Shown here: positions 26,597 to 35,850 of the stretch, in pieces
Numbering within the stretch: the first letter of the stretch is position 1
How the letters are laid out: every line of letters starts with the position of its first letter
Source of the DNA: Roseibaca calidilacus
GTDB taxonomy: Bacteria > Pseudomonadota > Alphaproteobacteria > Rhodobacterales > Rhodobacteraceae
Direction: 5' to 3'
Assembly (NCBI RefSeq): GCF_001517585.1
Contig: NZ_FBYC01000004.1
Coordinates: 1,755,501-1,819,500, forward strand
DNA: 64,000 nucleotides
The notes under the pieces: model-generated
What the model was told of the DNA's origin: nothing
The model's input: only the letters and a program-made list of their open reading frames with translations
Databases searched by the model: none
Translations under genes and position numbers: made by a program

Positions 26597-26673
26597 GCGA
26601 CAACCCGCGACCGCCCGAGGGGGGTGCGGGGAACCCGCGCCCGCCTGGGGGGCGGGCGGTCGCGGGTTGTCGC
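26597..26673. repeat. Perfect 21-bp inverted repeat with GC-rich spacer
   Basis: The 21 bases at 26597-26617 (starting GCGACAACCCGCG) are the exact reverse complement of 26653-26673 (ending CGCGGGTTGTCGC). The 35-base spacer is G-rich and contains a further small dyad (GCGGGGAACCCGC-like, 26626-26638). No open frame depends on it. Too long and perfect for a simple terminator, with no T-run. It may be a REP/MITE-like element. Confidence 0.75.
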
Positions 26674-26694
26674 GCTTGCGCGCGACTCTGCTTC

Positions 26695-26994
26695 CTACTG
26701 CAACCGCATATCCCGCGCGCGGCGGCCGCCGATTTCGAACTCTCCCACCACGTGCCGCCAGTCGCCCGCCGACATCCGCTTGCGGTGCGAAAACCGCACC
26801 GAATGCAGCGGCCCGTCGATCTTCTCGTGCCAGAATTCGATAAACTCGAACAAGTGCGGATAGTCCGGGGCCAGATCATACTCTTGCCACAGGAAGGTGT
26901 TCAGAACATGCGTGTGGTCGGGCATCCGGTAGATCATTTCCGCCGTGGTCAGCCCGTAGCCTTTCAGCATCAATTCGGTGGGGGATGCGGTCAT
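26695..26994 (-). CDS. usg: Usg family protein
   Basis: 99 residues. The pattern GYGLTTAEMIYRMPDH ... LWQEYDLAPDYPHL ... FEFIEFWHEKIDGPLHSVR is that of the alphaproteobacterial Usg protein, named from its place near trp genes in other species; biochemical function unknown. Here it stands alone, opposite in direction to gyrA. A dyad CATGAT/ATCATG (about 27018-27035) lies just upstream of its start and may be regulatory. Confidence 0.85.
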   Translation of the reverse strand: MTASPTELMLKGYGLTTAEMIYRMPDHTHVLNTFLWQEYDLAPDYPHLFEFIEFWHEKIDGPLHSVRFSHRKRMSAGDWRHVVGEFEIGGRRARDMRLQ

Positions 26995-27079
26995 GTTTCG
27001 CCTCTTTCAAACCATGATCTGAAAATCATGCCGCAAGAAATATAATTTTCAATGAAAACATATTGTTAGCCACCACGAC

Positions 27080-27102
27080 CCCCGGCTGCCAAAATGCCGG
27101 GG
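27080..27102 (+). other. Leader hairpin upstream of gyrA
   Basis: CCCCGGC (27080-27086) and GCCGGGG (27096-27102) form a 7-bp stem with a 9-base loop, 85 bases before the gyrA start and without a T-run. Possibly part of the gyrA 5' leader. No other feature was recognised between usg and gyrA. Confidence 0.35.
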
Positions 27103-27186
27103 CGCTGGCCATTGCACCCCATATCGTGCATCTGATACTGTGCCCCCAACCAAATATAGACAGCCCCAACAGCCAAAGAGGGTCCA

Positions 27187-29934
27187 GTGAGCGACACGCC
27201 CGAAACCCCTGATAACATTGACGAAAACACGCCAGCCGCCCCCAGCGGCCCGAGCATCTCTATCGAGCAGGAGATGCGCGCGTCCTATCTGGACTACGCG
27301 ATGAGCGTGATCGTCAGCCGCGCGATCCCCGATCTGCGCGACGGGTTAAAACCTGTGCATCGGCGTATTTTGTATGCAATGCATGAGGGCGGCAACACGC
27401 ATGACAAGCCCTATCGCAAATCCGCCCGCGCGGTGGGTGACGTGATGGGTAAGTATCACCCGCATGGCGACAGCGCGATCTATGACGCACTGGTGCGCAT
27501 GGCGCAGCCGTTTTCGATGTCGCTAAAGCTGCTGGATGGGCAGGGCAATTTCGGGTCCATGGATGGCGATAACCCCGCGGCCATGCGCTACACCGAAGTG
27601 CGGATGGACAAGGCCGCCGCCGCCCTTCTGGCCGATATTGACAAGGACACGGTCAATTTTCAGGACAATTACGACGGGCGCGACCGCGAACCCACCGTGC
27701 TGCCCGCGCGCTTTCCGAATATGCTGGTCAATGGCGCGGGCGGGATTGCCGTGGGCATGGCCACGAATATTCCGCCGCATAACTTGGGCGAAGTGGTCGA
27801 TGCCACGCTGGCGCTGATCGAGAACCCTGACCTGACCAGTTCAGAGTTGATGGACTACGTCCCAGCCCCGGATTTCCCCACGGGCGGTCTGATCCTTGGC
27901 CGGTCCGGCGCGCGCAAGGCCTATCTGGAAGGGCGCGGGTCGGTCATTATCCGTGCCAAGACGCATATCGAAGAAATCCGCAAAGACCGCTTTGCGATTA
28001 TCGTGGATGAGATTCCCTATCAGGTGAACAAATCCACCATGGTCGAGCGCATTGCCGAAGCCGTGCGCGACAAGCGGATTGAAGGGATTTCCGGCGTGGC
28101 CGACGAATCCGACCGCGTCGGCGTGCGCGTGGTGATCGAGTTGAAGCGCGACGCGACGCCTGATGTTGCGCTGAACCAGTTGTTCCGCTTCACCCCCATG
28201 CAGACCAGTTTCGGCTGCAACATGCTGGCGCTGAACGGCGGGCGGCCAGAGCAGTTGGCGCTGCGCGATTTCCTGACGGCCTTTATTTCGTTCCGCGAAG
28301 AGGTCGTCACCCGCCGCACCGCCTATGAGTTGAACAAGGCGCGCGAGCGCAGCCATGTGCTGTGTGGTCTGGCCGTGGCGGTGTCGAATGTGGATGAAGT
28401 TGTCGCCACGATCCGCGCCTCTGCCGACCCGGCGGAAGCGCGCGAAAAGCTGATGACGCGGCGTTGGCCAGCGGGCGATATTGCCCAATATATCCGCCTT
28501 ATCGACGACCCCAGCCACACCATGAATGACGATGGCACCTATAACCTCTCGGAAACGCAGGCCCGCGCCATTCTGGAACTGCGCCTGCAACGCCTGACCG
28601 CCATGGGCGTGAAGGAAGTGACGGACGAGTTGGAAGCACTGGCCGCAAAGATCAAGGATTACCTTGACATCCTGCGCTCGCGCGCGCGGGTGATGGAGAT
28701 CATCGGCACCGAACTGCGCGAGGTGCGCGACCAATTTGCCGTGCCGCGCCGCACAGAGATCGTCGATTGGTCCGGCGACATGGACGACGAGGACCTGATC
28801 GAGCGCGAGGATATGGTCGTGACCATCACCTCTGGCGGCTATATTAAGCGCACGCCGCTGGCCGATTTCCGCGCCCAGCGCCGCGGCGGCAAGGGGCTGT
28901 CGGGCATGGCCACCAAGGATGACGATGTTGTCACCACCTTGTTCGTGGCCAACACGCATACGCAGCTTTTGTTCTTCACCACCGACGGGATGGTCTACAA
29001 GCTGAAGACATGGCGCCTGCCCTTGGCGGGGCGCAATGCGCGCGGCAAGGCGATGGTCAATATCTTGCCCATTGCGACCGGGGTCAGCATTGCCGCCATT
29101 CTGCCCGTGGAACGGCCAGAGGAAGAATGGGAGAACCTGCAAATCGTCTTTGCCACTTCGGCAGGCGATGTGCGGCGCAACGCGCTGTCGGATTTCACCA
29201 ATGTCATGCGCAACGGCAAGATCGCCATGAAGCTGCCCGATGGCGTGACCATGGTCAATGCGCGCATCTGCGACGAGAATGACGACGTGATGCTTGTCAC
29301 CTCGTCCGGGCGTGCGATCCGCTTCCGCAGCACGGATGTGCGGGTCTTCAAAGGCCGCGATTCGACGGGTGTGCGCGGCGTGCGCATGGGGGCCGATGAC
29401 AGCGTCGTCTCGATGGCCGTGATCCGCCACTTTGAGACCACGCCTGAAGAACGCGAAGCCTTTATCCGCCAGCGCCGTCTAATCGCGGGCGTGACAGACG
29501 ATGACACGGACGAACCCGATGAGGCGGTCGAGGCAGGCCAGCTTTCGACCGAACGCTACGCAGAGATGTCCGCCGCCGAAGACCTGCTGCTGACGATCAC
29601 GGAGAATGGCTTGGGCAAGCTGACCTCCAGCCATGACTACCGCATCACCACGCGCGGCGGTCAGGGCGTGGGGGCCACCGACAAAGCCATGCGCGGCGGC
29701 GCGCTTGTGGCGCTCTTCCCGGTGGATGCCAGCGATCAGGTCATGCTGGCCACGTCCAAAGGCCAGTCCATCCGCGTGCCGGTCGAGGGCATTCGCTTCC
29801 TGCGGCGCACGGGCGGCGGGGTGAAAGTGTTCAACACCGGGGCGGGCGAACAGGTCGTATCGGTCGCGCGGATTGCCGAAACCGGCGACGAGGATGCGGT
29901 TGCCGAGCCGCCAGAAGGCGGCACAGAGGCGTGA
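27187..29934 (+). CDS. gyrA: DNA gyrase subunit A
   Basis: 915 residues, GTG start. Breaks and rejoins DNA within the GyrA2B2 complex. Catalytic tyrosine Y136 in [10 protein letters not shown]; quinolone-determining region [11 protein letters not shown] with Ser96 and Asp100, the drug-sensitive residues at both key places. The C-terminal beta-pinwheel contains the GyrA-box QRRGGKG (which separates it from ParC) and ends in an acidic tail. The region around residues 765-790 ([16 protein letters not shown]) is an acidic insertion seen in alphaproteobacterial GyrA. The stop overlaps the next start (GTGA). Confidence 0.97.
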   Translation: MSDTPETPDNIDENTPAAPSGPSISIEQEMRASYLDYAMSVIVSRAIPDLRDGLKPVHRRILYAMHEGGNTHDKPYRKSARAVGDVMGKYHPHGDSAIYDALVRMAQPFSMSLKLLDGQGNFGSMDGDNPAAMRYTEVRMDKAAAALLADIDKDTVNFQDNYDGRDREPTVLPARFPNMLVNGAGGIAVGMATNIPPHNLGEVVDATLALIENPDLTSSELMDYVPAPDFPTGGLILGRSGARKAYLEGRGSVIIRAKTHIEEIRKDRFAIIVDEIPYQVNKSTMVERIAEAVRDKRIEGISGVADESDRVGVRVVIELKRDATPDVALNQLFRFTPMQTSFGCNMLALNGGRPEQLALRDFLTAFISFREEVVTRRTAYELNKARERSHVLCGLAVAVSNVDEVVATIRASADPAEAREKLMTRRWPAGDIAQYIRLIDDPSHTMNDDGTYNLSETQARAILELRLQRLTAMGVKEVTDELEALAAKIKDYLDILRSRARVMEIIGTELREVRDQFAVPRRTEIVDWSGDMDDEDLIEREDMVVTITSGGYIKRTPLADFRAQRRGGKGLSGMATKDDDVVTTLFVANTHTQLLFFTTDGMVYKLKTWRLPLAGRNARGKAMVNILPIATGVSIAAILPVERPEEEWENLQIVFATSAGDVRRNALSDFTNVMRNGKIAMKLPDGVTMVNARICDENDDVMLVTSSGRAIRFRSTDVRVFKGRDSTGVRGVRMGADDSVVSMAVIRHFETTPEEREAFIRQRRLIAGVTDDDTDEPDEAVEAGQLSTERYAEMSAAEDLLLTITENGLGKLTSSHDYRITTRGGQGVGATDKAMRGGALVALFPVDASDQVMLATSKGQSIRVPVEGIRFLRRTGGGVKVFNTGAGEQVVSVARIAETGDEDAVAEPPEGGTEA

Positions 29935-30248
29935 TCACAAGGCTGGACGCGCGGCTAGACGATCTGGCCGCGCAACGGCAAGTCATGACCTATGGCGCGC
30001 TGGCCGCTGATCTGGGGCTGGAGGGACCGGGGCGCATTGCCCGGCTGACCGCAGCACTGGAAGAGCTGATGGAAACAGACAGCGCGGCAGGCCGCCCCTT
30101 GCGCGCCGCGCTGGTGGTTGGCCGCGCCTCTGGCGGATTGCCGGCGCGCGGGTTCTTCCAGAAAGCGCAGGCGCTGGGGCATGACACCCGCGACCCGGCG
30201 GCGTTTCACCAAACCCACCTTGACGCCTGTTTCGCGCGCGCCCGCTAG
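29931..30248 (+). CDS. Small hypothetical protein coupled to gyrA
   Basis: 105 residues with GTG start overlapping the gyrA stop by four bases. Rich in Ala/Leu/Arg. The stretch [22 protein letters not shown] looks like the start of a winged-helix fold and the end ([21 protein letters not shown]) is unlike any motif I know. No membrane helix or signal peptide. Translational coupling to gyrA suggests a nucleoid or gyrase-related role, which is inference. Its 3' end overlaps the converging GntR gene by four bases. Confidence 0.6.
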   Translation: MITRLDARLDDLAAQRQVMTYGALAADLGLEGPGRIARLTAALEELMETDSAAGRPLRAALVVGRASGGLPARGFFQKAQALGHDTRDPAAFHQTHLDACFARAR

Positions 30249-30913
30249 CCCTGCAAGTGCTTTAACCCTTGGGTCACATCCGTGCGGATCGCCAACCGCA
30301 AGGCGGCGTCATCGCCCGCGCGCAGGGCTTCCAGAATATGCCGGTGGTGCGGCGGCGGCGTGGTGCGGCGCAGGCGGGTATATAGCACCCGCATGGTCGG
30401 GCCAAGCTGAAGCCAGACGGTTTCCAACAACCCCAGAATGGCCGGGCTTTGCGCGCGCAAATACAGCGTGCGGTGAAATTCCAGATTGGTGCGGATATAG
30501 CTGATCGGATCTTGCCGGTTGACGGCACGGGCATTCGCCTCGTTGATCGCATCCATCCGGTCAATCAGCGCCAGATGTGCGCGGCGCAGCGCGCGGCTGC
30601 CCAATTCGGGTTCCAAAAGCGCGCGGATCTGCGCCAGTTCCTCAATCCGGTCATTGCTCAGCTCCGGGGTGGTCACGCGGCCCGACCCCGACATGGTCAG
30701 CGCCCCTTCGGCGGACAGGCGGCGGACCGCTTCGCGCGCGGGGGTCATGCTGACCCCAAAGGCCTTGCCAATGCCGCGCAAGGTCAGCGCGTAGCCCGGC
30801 GGCAATTCGCCATGCATGATCTGCTGGCGCAACCCGCGATACACACGGTCATGCGCCGCCTGCGCGGGCGCATCGGGCTGGGCGGGCGGCAATCGTGTCA
30901 GCATAACGGGCAT
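30245..30913 (-). CDS. GntR-family regulator with FCD ligand domain
   Basis: About 222 residues; ATG 30913 preferred, TTG 30919 and ATG 30904 possible. The N-terminal winged helix is clear (VYRGLRQQIMHGELPPG ... MTPAREAVRRLSAEGAL). The all-helical FCD domain follows with the metal-site style residues D...H (NLEFHRTLY and HHRHILEAL). FCD regulators sense small carboxylates. It is divergent from coxG-lldD, so it is a candidate regulator of L-lactate oxidation, like LldR-type GntR proteins. Confidence 0.88.
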   Translation of the reverse strand: MPVMLTRLPPAQPDAPAQAAHDRVYRGLRQQIMHGELPPGYALTLRGIGKAFGVSMTPAREAVRRLSAEGALTMSGSGRVTTPELSNDRIEELAQIRALLEPELGSRALRRAHLALIDRMDAINEANARAVNRQDPISYIRTNLEFHRTLYLRAQSPAILGLLETVWLQLGPTMRVLYTRLRRTTPPPHHRHILEALRAGDDAALRLAIRTDVTQGLKHLQG

Positions 30914-30920
30914 GCGCAAC

Positions 30921-30976
30921 TGTGATCACATTTGCCGCCCAAGGTCAATTCAGACCGCGCCATTCGACCTTTGGTC
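30921..30976. promoter_or_regulatory. Candidate GntR operator cluster
   Basis: TGTGATCACA (30921-30930) is a perfect 10-bp palindrome. Next come GGTC-n6-GACC (30943-30956) and GACC-TTT-GGTC (30966-30976), both inverted repeats. They lie between the divergent GntR gene and coxG-lldD, where an autoregulated operator would be expected. Which dyad binds cannot be told from sequence. Confidence 0.45.
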
Positions 30977-31050
30977 ATGCGACGAAAGCCTTGGTCGCGC
31001 GCGCAGCCGGTATGCCATATGCTGGTGCCAAGCCAAAGGGGGGACATTTC

Positions 31051-31575
31051 ATGGAACTGACCGAAGACCGTATCATCAACGCGCCGCGCAACACCGTTTG
31101 GGCGGCCCTGTTCGACCCGGAGGTGCTGAAAGCCTGCGTGCCCGGCTGTCAGGAACTGACCGGCTCTGCCGAAGACGGGTTCGAGGCCGTGGTCGTGCAA
31201 AAGGTCGGCCCCGTCAAAGCCACGTTCAAGGGCGCGGTGACAATGGCGGATGTGGTCGCGGGCGAAAGCTGCACCCTTGTGGGCGAAGGCAAAGGCGGGG
31301 CCGCCGGGTTTGCCAAGGGCGAGGCCCGCGTCGCGCTGGAAGATGCCGAGGGTGGTGCGACCAAGCTAAGCTATGTGGTTGACGCCAAGGTCGGCGGCAA
31401 ATTGGCACAGCTTGGCAGCCGCATTGTCGATGGGTTCGCGCGCAAGATGGCGCAGGATTTCTTCACCCGGTTTCAGGAACAGGTCGAACCGCCCAAGCCC
31501 GATGCCGAGGCCACAGAGGCAGAGTCGGAGGACGCGCCCAAGAAAGGCTGGTTGAAGCGCACTTTCAGTTCCTGA
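31051..31575 (+). CDS. CoxG/SRPBCC-family protein
   Basis: 174 residues from ATG 31051 with AAAGGGGGG upstream. The N-terminus MELTEDRIINAPRNTVWAALFD and VLKACVPGCQEL are typical of CO dehydrogenase subunit G-like proteins (START/SRPBCC fold, hydrophobic pocket). The C-terminus has an acidic linker and ends KKGWLKRTFSS, possibly a membrane-touching helix. No coxLMS genes are near. CoxG-like proteins often go with other redox enzymes; here the partner gene is lldD, 63 bases downstream. Confidence 0.85.
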   Translation: MELTEDRIINAPRNTVWAALFDPEVLKACVPGCQELTGSAEDGFEAVVVQKVGPVKATFKGAVTMADVVAGESCTLVGEGKGGAAGFAKGEARVALEDAEGGATKLSYVVDAKVGGKLAQLGSRIVDGFARKMAQDFFTRFQEQVEPPKPDAEATEAESEDAPKKGWLKRTFSS

Positions 31576-31638
31576 TGCCAGACTTGCTTTGATCTGCGCG
31601 TGTCGGTAAAGATTTCTTACCAATATGCGGAGAGCGTC

Positions 31639-32808
31639 ATGCCTGTCATCACCAATATCGAAGATCTGCGCCGAATCTACGAACGCCGCACGCCGCGCAT
31701 GTTCTACGATTACGCGGAATCGGGCAGTTGGACAGAGCAGACCTTTCGCGAGAACACGTCCGATTTCCGCCATATCCGGCTGAAACAGCGCGTGGCCGTG
31801 GATATGGCAAACCGCAGCACCAAAACGCAGATGATCGGCGAAGACGTGTCCATGCCCGTGGCATTGGCCCCCGTGGGCCTGACCGGCATGCAATCTGCGG
31901 ATGGCGAGATCAAGGCAGCCCGCGCCGCCGAGAAATTCGGCGTGCCCTTCACGCTTTCGACCATGTCCATCTGCTCGATAGAGGATGTGGCCGCGCATAC
32001 CACCAAACCCTTCTGGTTTCAGGTCTACACGCTGAAAGATGACGATTTCATGCGCCGCCTGTTCGACCGCGCGCGCGCGGCCCAGTGTTCGGCCATCGTG
32101 GTCACGGTCGATCTGCAAGTGCTGGGCCAGCGCCATAAAGACCTGAAAAACGGGCTGTCCGCCCCGCCCAAGCTGACGGTAAAATCCGTGGCCAATATGA
32201 TGACCAAGGTGCAATGGGGCTTGGGGATGCTGGGCACCAAGCGGCGCTTTTTCGGCAATATCGTGGGCCATGCCAAGGGCGTGAGCGATCCTTCGTCGCT
32301 ATCCACTTGGACCGCCGAAGCCTTTGATGTCTCGCTCGATTGGGACCGGATCGCGCAGTTCAAGAAATGGTGGGGCGGCAAGCTGATCGTCAAAGGCATT
32401 ATGGATGCGGAAGATGCCCGCCGCGCCGCAGATATTGGCGCTGACGCGATCATCGTGTCCAACCATGGGGGCCGCCAGTTGGATGGCGCGGTCAGTTCCA
32501 TCCGCGCCCTGCCCGCGATCATCGATGCGGTGGGCGACCGAATGGAAGTGCATTTCGACAGCGGTATTCGCTCTGGTCAGGACGTGCTCAAGGCTGTGGC
32601 TCTGGGCGCCAAAGGCACCTATGTCGGCCGCGCCTTTACCTATGGTTTGGGCGCGATGGGCGAAGCGGGTGTGACCAAGGCACTGGAAGTTCTCCACAAG
32701 GAACTCGATGTGTCGATGGCGCTGTGCGGCGAAACCGATATTCACAATGTCGGCCCGCATATCCTGTATGTGCCGCAGGGATTTGGCGATCCGACCGTAC
32801 TGGTGTAA
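31639..32808 (+). CDS. lldD: L-lactate dehydrogenase, FMN-dependent (quinone-linked)
   Basis: 389 residues from ATG 31639 (GGAGAG upstream); a GTG at 31600 is less likely. An alpha-hydroxy-acid oxidase fold: RMFYDYAESGSWTEQTFREN, ALAPVGLTGMQ, and the active-site stretch IIVSNHGGRQLDGA with the catalytic His, followed by HFDSGIRSGQDVLKA and GRAFTYGLGAMG for FMN phosphate binding. Oxidises L-lactate to pyruvate at the membrane. Family neighbours such as mandelate or glycolate oxidases cannot be fully ruled out. Confidence 0.9.
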   Translation: MPVITNIEDLRRIYERRTPRMFYDYAESGSWTEQTFRENTSDFRHIRLKQRVAVDMANRSTKTQMIGEDVSMPVALAPVGLTGMQSADGEIKAARAAEKFGVPFTLSTMSICSIEDVAAHTTKPFWFQVYTLKDDDFMRRLFDRARAAQCSAIVVTVDLQVLGQRHKDLKNGLSAPPKLTVKSVANMMTKVQWGLGMLGTKRRFFGNIVGHAKGVSDPSSLSTWTAEAFDVSLDWDRIAQFKKWWGGKLIVKGIMDAEDARRAADIGADAIIVSNHGGRQLDGAVSSIRALPAIIDAVGDRMEVHFDSGIRSGQDVLKAVALGAKGTYVGRAFTYGLGAMGEAGVTKALEVLHKELDVSMALCGETDIHNVGPHILYVPQGFGDPTVLV

Positions 32809-32809
32809 C

Positions 32810-32880
32810 TTCATCCTTGCCGAAATATCCTCCGGGGGTGAATTGTGCCGCAGGCACAAGAGGGGGCTGGAAAAGCCCCC
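32810..32880 (+). repeat. Structured intergenic repeat, copy 2
   Basis: Begins two bases after the lldD stop with TTCATCCTTGC, AAATATCCT and a G-run, as in copy 1 (19260-19321). The first hairpin is TTGTGCC-gca-GGCACAA (32843-32859), the second GGGGGC ... GCCCCC (32862-32880). Position right after a gene suggests a 3' mRNA-end or termination role. Confidence 0.8.
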
Positions 32881-32920
32881 TTCCCTTCCCACCGAATCTG
32901 CCCTATAGCCACGCTACTTT

Positions 32921-32946
32921 CGGCCCGCACCCTTGGAGGCGGGCCG
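32921..32946 (+). other. Hairpin in the rplY leader
   Basis: CGGCCCGC (32921-32928) pairs with GCGGGCCG (32939-32946), followed by TTTC. It lies 30 bases before rplY. It may terminate read-through from lldD or act as an attenuator of rplY. Confidence 0.5.
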
Positions 32947-32975
32947 TTTCACATGTGTTATAAAGGATGAACACA

Positions 32976-33593
32976 ATGGCAAAAGAGATCCCGGATCTTG
33001 TAGCCGAGGCACGCGCGGGGACAGGCAAGGGGGCCGCCCGTCAAGCTCGTCGTGAGCATTTCGTGCCCGGTATCGTTTATGGCGGCGGCGTAGACCCGCA
33101 GCCGATCAACTTCAACTACCACTACCTGATCGCCAAGCTGAAAGCCGGGCGCTTCTTGTCGACGCTGTTCAACCTGAAGGTCGAAGGTCAGGACGACGTG
33201 CGCGTGATCTGCCGCGGCGTGCAGCGCGACGTGGTCAAGGGTCTGCCGATCCATGTTGACCTGATGCGCCTGCGCCGCACCAGCCGCATCAACCTGTTCA
33301 TCCATGTCGAGTTCCTGAACGCCGACAAATGTGTGGGCCTGAAGCGCGGTGGCACGCTGACCATCGTCCGCCCCGAGGTGGAACTGAACGTGCTGGCCGG
33401 TGACATCCCCGAGCAGTTGGAAGTGGACCTGACCAATTACAAGGTTGGCGACACGATCACCATTTCGGCCATCAACCTGCCCGCAGGCACCAAGCCGACC
33501 ATCGACCGCGATTTCGTGATTGCCAATATCGCCGCACCGCGCGCATTGGCCGCCGCCGATGACGAGGATGAAGCCGAAGCCGCAGCGGAGTAA
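32976..33593 (+). CDS. rplY: Ribosomal protein L25 / general stress protein Ctc
   Basis: 205 residues from ATG 32976, with AAAGGA 8 bases upstream; ATG 32967 sits on the Shine-Dalgarno itself and is rejected. Long (TL5/Ctc-type) L25: the N-terminal 5S rRNA-binding domain ([20 protein letters not shown] ... [20 protein letters not shown]) and a C-terminal beta domain, ending in an acidic tail. The gene is close to pth, the usual neighbour, but with an inserted gene on the opposite strand. Confidence 0.95.
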   Translation: MAKEIPDLVAEARAGTGKGAARQARREHFVPGIVYGGGVDPQPINFNYHYLIAKLKAGRFLSTLFNLKVEGQDDVRVICRGVQRDVVKGLPIHVDLMRLRRTSRINLFIHVEFLNADKCVGLKRGGTLTIVRPEVELNVLAGDIPEQLEVDLTNYKVGDTITISAINLPAGTKPTIDRDFVIANIAAPRALAAADDEDEAEAAAE

Positions 33594-33610
33594 TCCTTGC
33601 GCAGGCTATA

Positions 33611-33650
33611 AATAGACAGGGCGCCCCGCAAGGAGGCGCCCTTTTCTATT
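33611..33650. terminator. Bidirectional terminator between rplY and the heme-oxygenase-like gene
   Basis: GGGCGCC (33619-33625) and GGCGCCC (33635-33641), then TTTT. The flanks AATAGA (33611-33616) and TCTATT (33645-33650) also pair, extending the structure. It can serve rplY (+) and the converging minus-strand gene. Confidence 0.8.
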
Positions 33651-33972
33651 CGTCGCTCTTGGCGCGAATGCACTGGACCGAATCGTAAATCTCTAATTCG
33701 GGCGGGCCAAGATAGATCGTGCCGTGATCGCGTACGCCTTTATGCGAGCCGCGGAAGTTCTGCGATTTCGCCCAAGCATCGAAGGCGGCCTTGTCGCGCC
33801 ATAACGTGTGCGACAGGTAGATCGTCGCCGCGTCGTCGGATGCCCCGCGGAACAAGTGAAATTCCACGAACCCGTCCATTTCAGGCAGCTTGCTTTCGCG
33901 GTTTTGCCAGATTTCCTCGAACGCGTCTTCTTGTCCCGGTCGCACCTTGAAGCGGTTGATTGTCAGATACAT
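33646..33972 (-). CDS. IsdG/ABM-type heme-degrading monooxygenase candidate
   Basis: 108 residues of the dimeric alpha-beta barrel (antibiotic biosynthesis monooxygenase-like) fold. N6 (YLTINRF), W67 (FDAWAKS) and H77 (FRGSHKG) fall at the positions of the Asn-Trp-His triad of IsdG/IsdI, which opens heme without a classical heme oxygenase. I see no iron-type operator upstream. Alternative: a general ABM-family protein of unknown substrate, as many such genes are annotated. Confidence 0.75.
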   Translation of the reverse strand: MYLTINRFKVRPGQEDAFEEIWQNRESKLPEMDGFVEFHLFRGASDDAATIYLSHTLWRDKAAFDAWAKSQNFRGSHKGVRDHGTIYLGPPELEIYDSVQCIRAKSDE

Positions 33973-34092
33973 GCCGTCATCCTTTCTCTTTTCCCCAAGG
34001 TAAGAGACACGTGTGTCAGCCTCAAGCGCGGCTTGCGCTTTTCACCGGGCGCGGGCCGGACTATGCTGCGCGGGCGAACAAGGTAGGCGGTT

Positions 34093-34767
34093 ATGAAACT
34101 CTTTGCGGGGCTTGGAAATCCGGGCGCGAAATACGCGGGCAACCGGCATAATATCGGCTTTATGGCGCTGGACGCGATTGCCGATGCGCATGGATTCGCG
34201 CCATGGCGCGCCAAGTTCCAAGGCGAGACGACCGAAGGGCGACTGGGGTCGGAAAAGGTCATCCTGCTCAAGCCGCATACGTTCATGAACCTGTCGGGCC
34301 AATCCGTGGCCGAGGCTTTGCGTTTCTACAAGCTGGATGTGGCGGATTTGGTAGTGTTCCATGACGAATTGGACCTTGCCCCCGGCAAGCTGCGTGTCAA
34401 GCAAGGCGGTGGACATGCCGGGCATAACGGGTTGCGGTCAATCCATGGCCATCTGGGCCCGGACTATACCCGCGTGCGGCTGGGCATTGGCCATCCCGGC
34501 CACAAGGACCGGGTGGCGGGCTATGTGCTGTCGGATTTCGCCAAGGCCGATCAAGACTGGCTGGATGACCTGATGCGCGGCATGGCCGACGGCGCGCCTG
34601 CGCTGGCGTCGGGGGATGGCGCGCGGTTTTGCAACGCGGTCGGGTTGCGCATGGCACCCCCCAAATCCAAGCCCGAAGCGCAGATGCCCAAGCCTGCGCC
34701 AACCCAAACGCCTGCCACACAGGACACACGCAGCCCGCTGCAAAAACTGGTGGACCGCTTCAAATGA
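34093..34767 (+). CDS. pth: Peptidyl-tRNA hydrolase
   Basis: 224 residues. Frees tRNA from dropped peptidyl-tRNA. N9 (GLGNPG), catalytic H19 (NRHNIGF) and the aspartate of [14 protein letters not shown] are present, with [12 protein letters not shown]. The C-terminus carries an extra Pro/Lys-rich extension of about 35 residues ([11 protein letters not shown] ... LVDRFK), common in Rhodobacterales. The stop overlaps the DUF2332 start. Confidence 0.96.
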   Translation: MKLFAGLGNPGAKYAGNRHNIGFMALDAIADAHGFAPWRAKFQGETTEGRLGSEKVILLKPHTFMNLSGQSVAEALRFYKLDVADLVVFHDELDLAPGKLRVKQGGGHAGHNGLRSIHGHLGPDYTRVRLGIGHPGHKDRVAGYVLSDFAKADQDWLDDLMRGMADGAPALASGDGARFCNAVGLRMAPPKSKPEAQMPKPAPTQTPATQDTRSPLQKLVDRFK

Positions 34768-35816
34768 ACTTTCGCGATCATGCCAAGGCGCAGGCGGCGG
34801 CCTGCGCGCAGCTTGGCTCTCCGTATACGGCGCGGGTGCTGGCCCTGATTGCCGACCATTTGCGCCCCGGTCACGCCGTGGCCGACCGGCTGCTGGGCTG
34901 GCCCGCCGACCGTATGGAAGACGATGCCGTGGCCTTGCGACTGGCCGGTGCGTTGCATTACCTTGTGCTGACCCGGCAAGCCGCCATGCTGGCGCGCTTC
35001 TACACGCGCGACGATATCGCCGATGCGCAACTGTGGCGCAGCATTGATGCCGTGCTGCGCCTGAATGCCACGGACATCCTGCCGGTTCTGGACCACGCGC
35101 CGCAAACCAACGAGGTGGCACGCAGCGCCGTTTTCATCGCTGCCGGGCATTGGCTAAGCGCCGCGTTCGGGCTGCCGCTGGTATTGTCGGAACTGGGCAC
35201 TTGCGCCGGGCTGAACCTGATCTGGGACCGCTACGCGCTTCAGATCGGCGAACACCGCTACGGGCCGGATGACGCCGCAATTACCCTTGCGCCGGAGTGG
35301 CACGGCACGCTGCCGCCGCTGGCAACACCCGTCATTCGCGCCCGTGCCGGGGTGGACCGCAACCCGCTGGACCCGGTCGCGGACCGGGACCGGCTGCAAA
35401 GTTATATCTGGGCCGATCAGGTTGCGCGGCTGCAACGTCAGGCCATCGCGCTGGACCTGGCCGCCGAAGCCAGACCGCCCGTGCAACAAGGCTGCGCCGT
35501 GGCATGGCTGTCGGACCGATTGTCACGCCCGCAACCGCAGGCTTGCCACATGGTGTATCACAGCCTGTTCTGGCAATACCTGACAGATGCGCAACAACGC
35601 GAGATCATCGACGCCATGGCCCGCGCGCGGCTGCAAACGAATGAACCCTTGGCACATGTCGCCATGGAAGCAGATGACAGCGGCCCCGGTGCCCTTGTGA
35701 CGCTGACGCTTTGGCCACAGGGCACGGAAATCGCCCTAGGCCGGGCCGATTTTCACGGCGCATGGGTCGATTGGCAGGCACCCGACCCGCAGGCATGGAC
35801 AGGCCGCGCGCGCTGA
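34764..35816 (+). CDS. DUF2332 family protein
   Basis: 350 residues from ATG 34764, which overlaps the pth stop (ATGA). Begins [21 protein letters not shown]. Family marks are [16 protein letters not shown] and the end [20 protein letters not shown]. It is a predicted cytoplasmic protein; SAM-type methyltransferase-like features (GTCAGLNL) are possible. No function is established. Confidence 0.82.
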   Translation: MNFRDHAKAQAAACAQLGSPYTARVLALIADHLRPGHAVADRLLGWPADRMEDDAVALRLAGALHYLVLTRQAAMLARFYTRDDIADAQLWRSIDAVLRLNATDILPVLDHAPQTNEVARSAVFIAAGHWLSAAFGLPLVLSELGTCAGLNLIWDRYALQIGEHRYGPDDAAITLAPEWHGTLPPLATPVIRARAGVDRNPLDPVADRDRLQSYIWADQVARLQRQAIALDLAAEARPPVQQGCAVAWLSDRLSRPQPQACHMVYHSLFWQYLTDAQQREIIDAMARARLQTNEPLAHVAMEADDSGPGALVTLTLWPQGTEIALGRADFHGAWVDWQAPDPQAWTGRAR

Positions 35817-35850
35817 CTATCTGTTGGAAAGCGCCGCAAAGGATCATGCC

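Noticed and set aside
27841-29430. Minus-strand frame of about 529 codons antisense to gyrA
   Set aside because: gyrA is certain on the plus strand; this is a shadow with no motifs.
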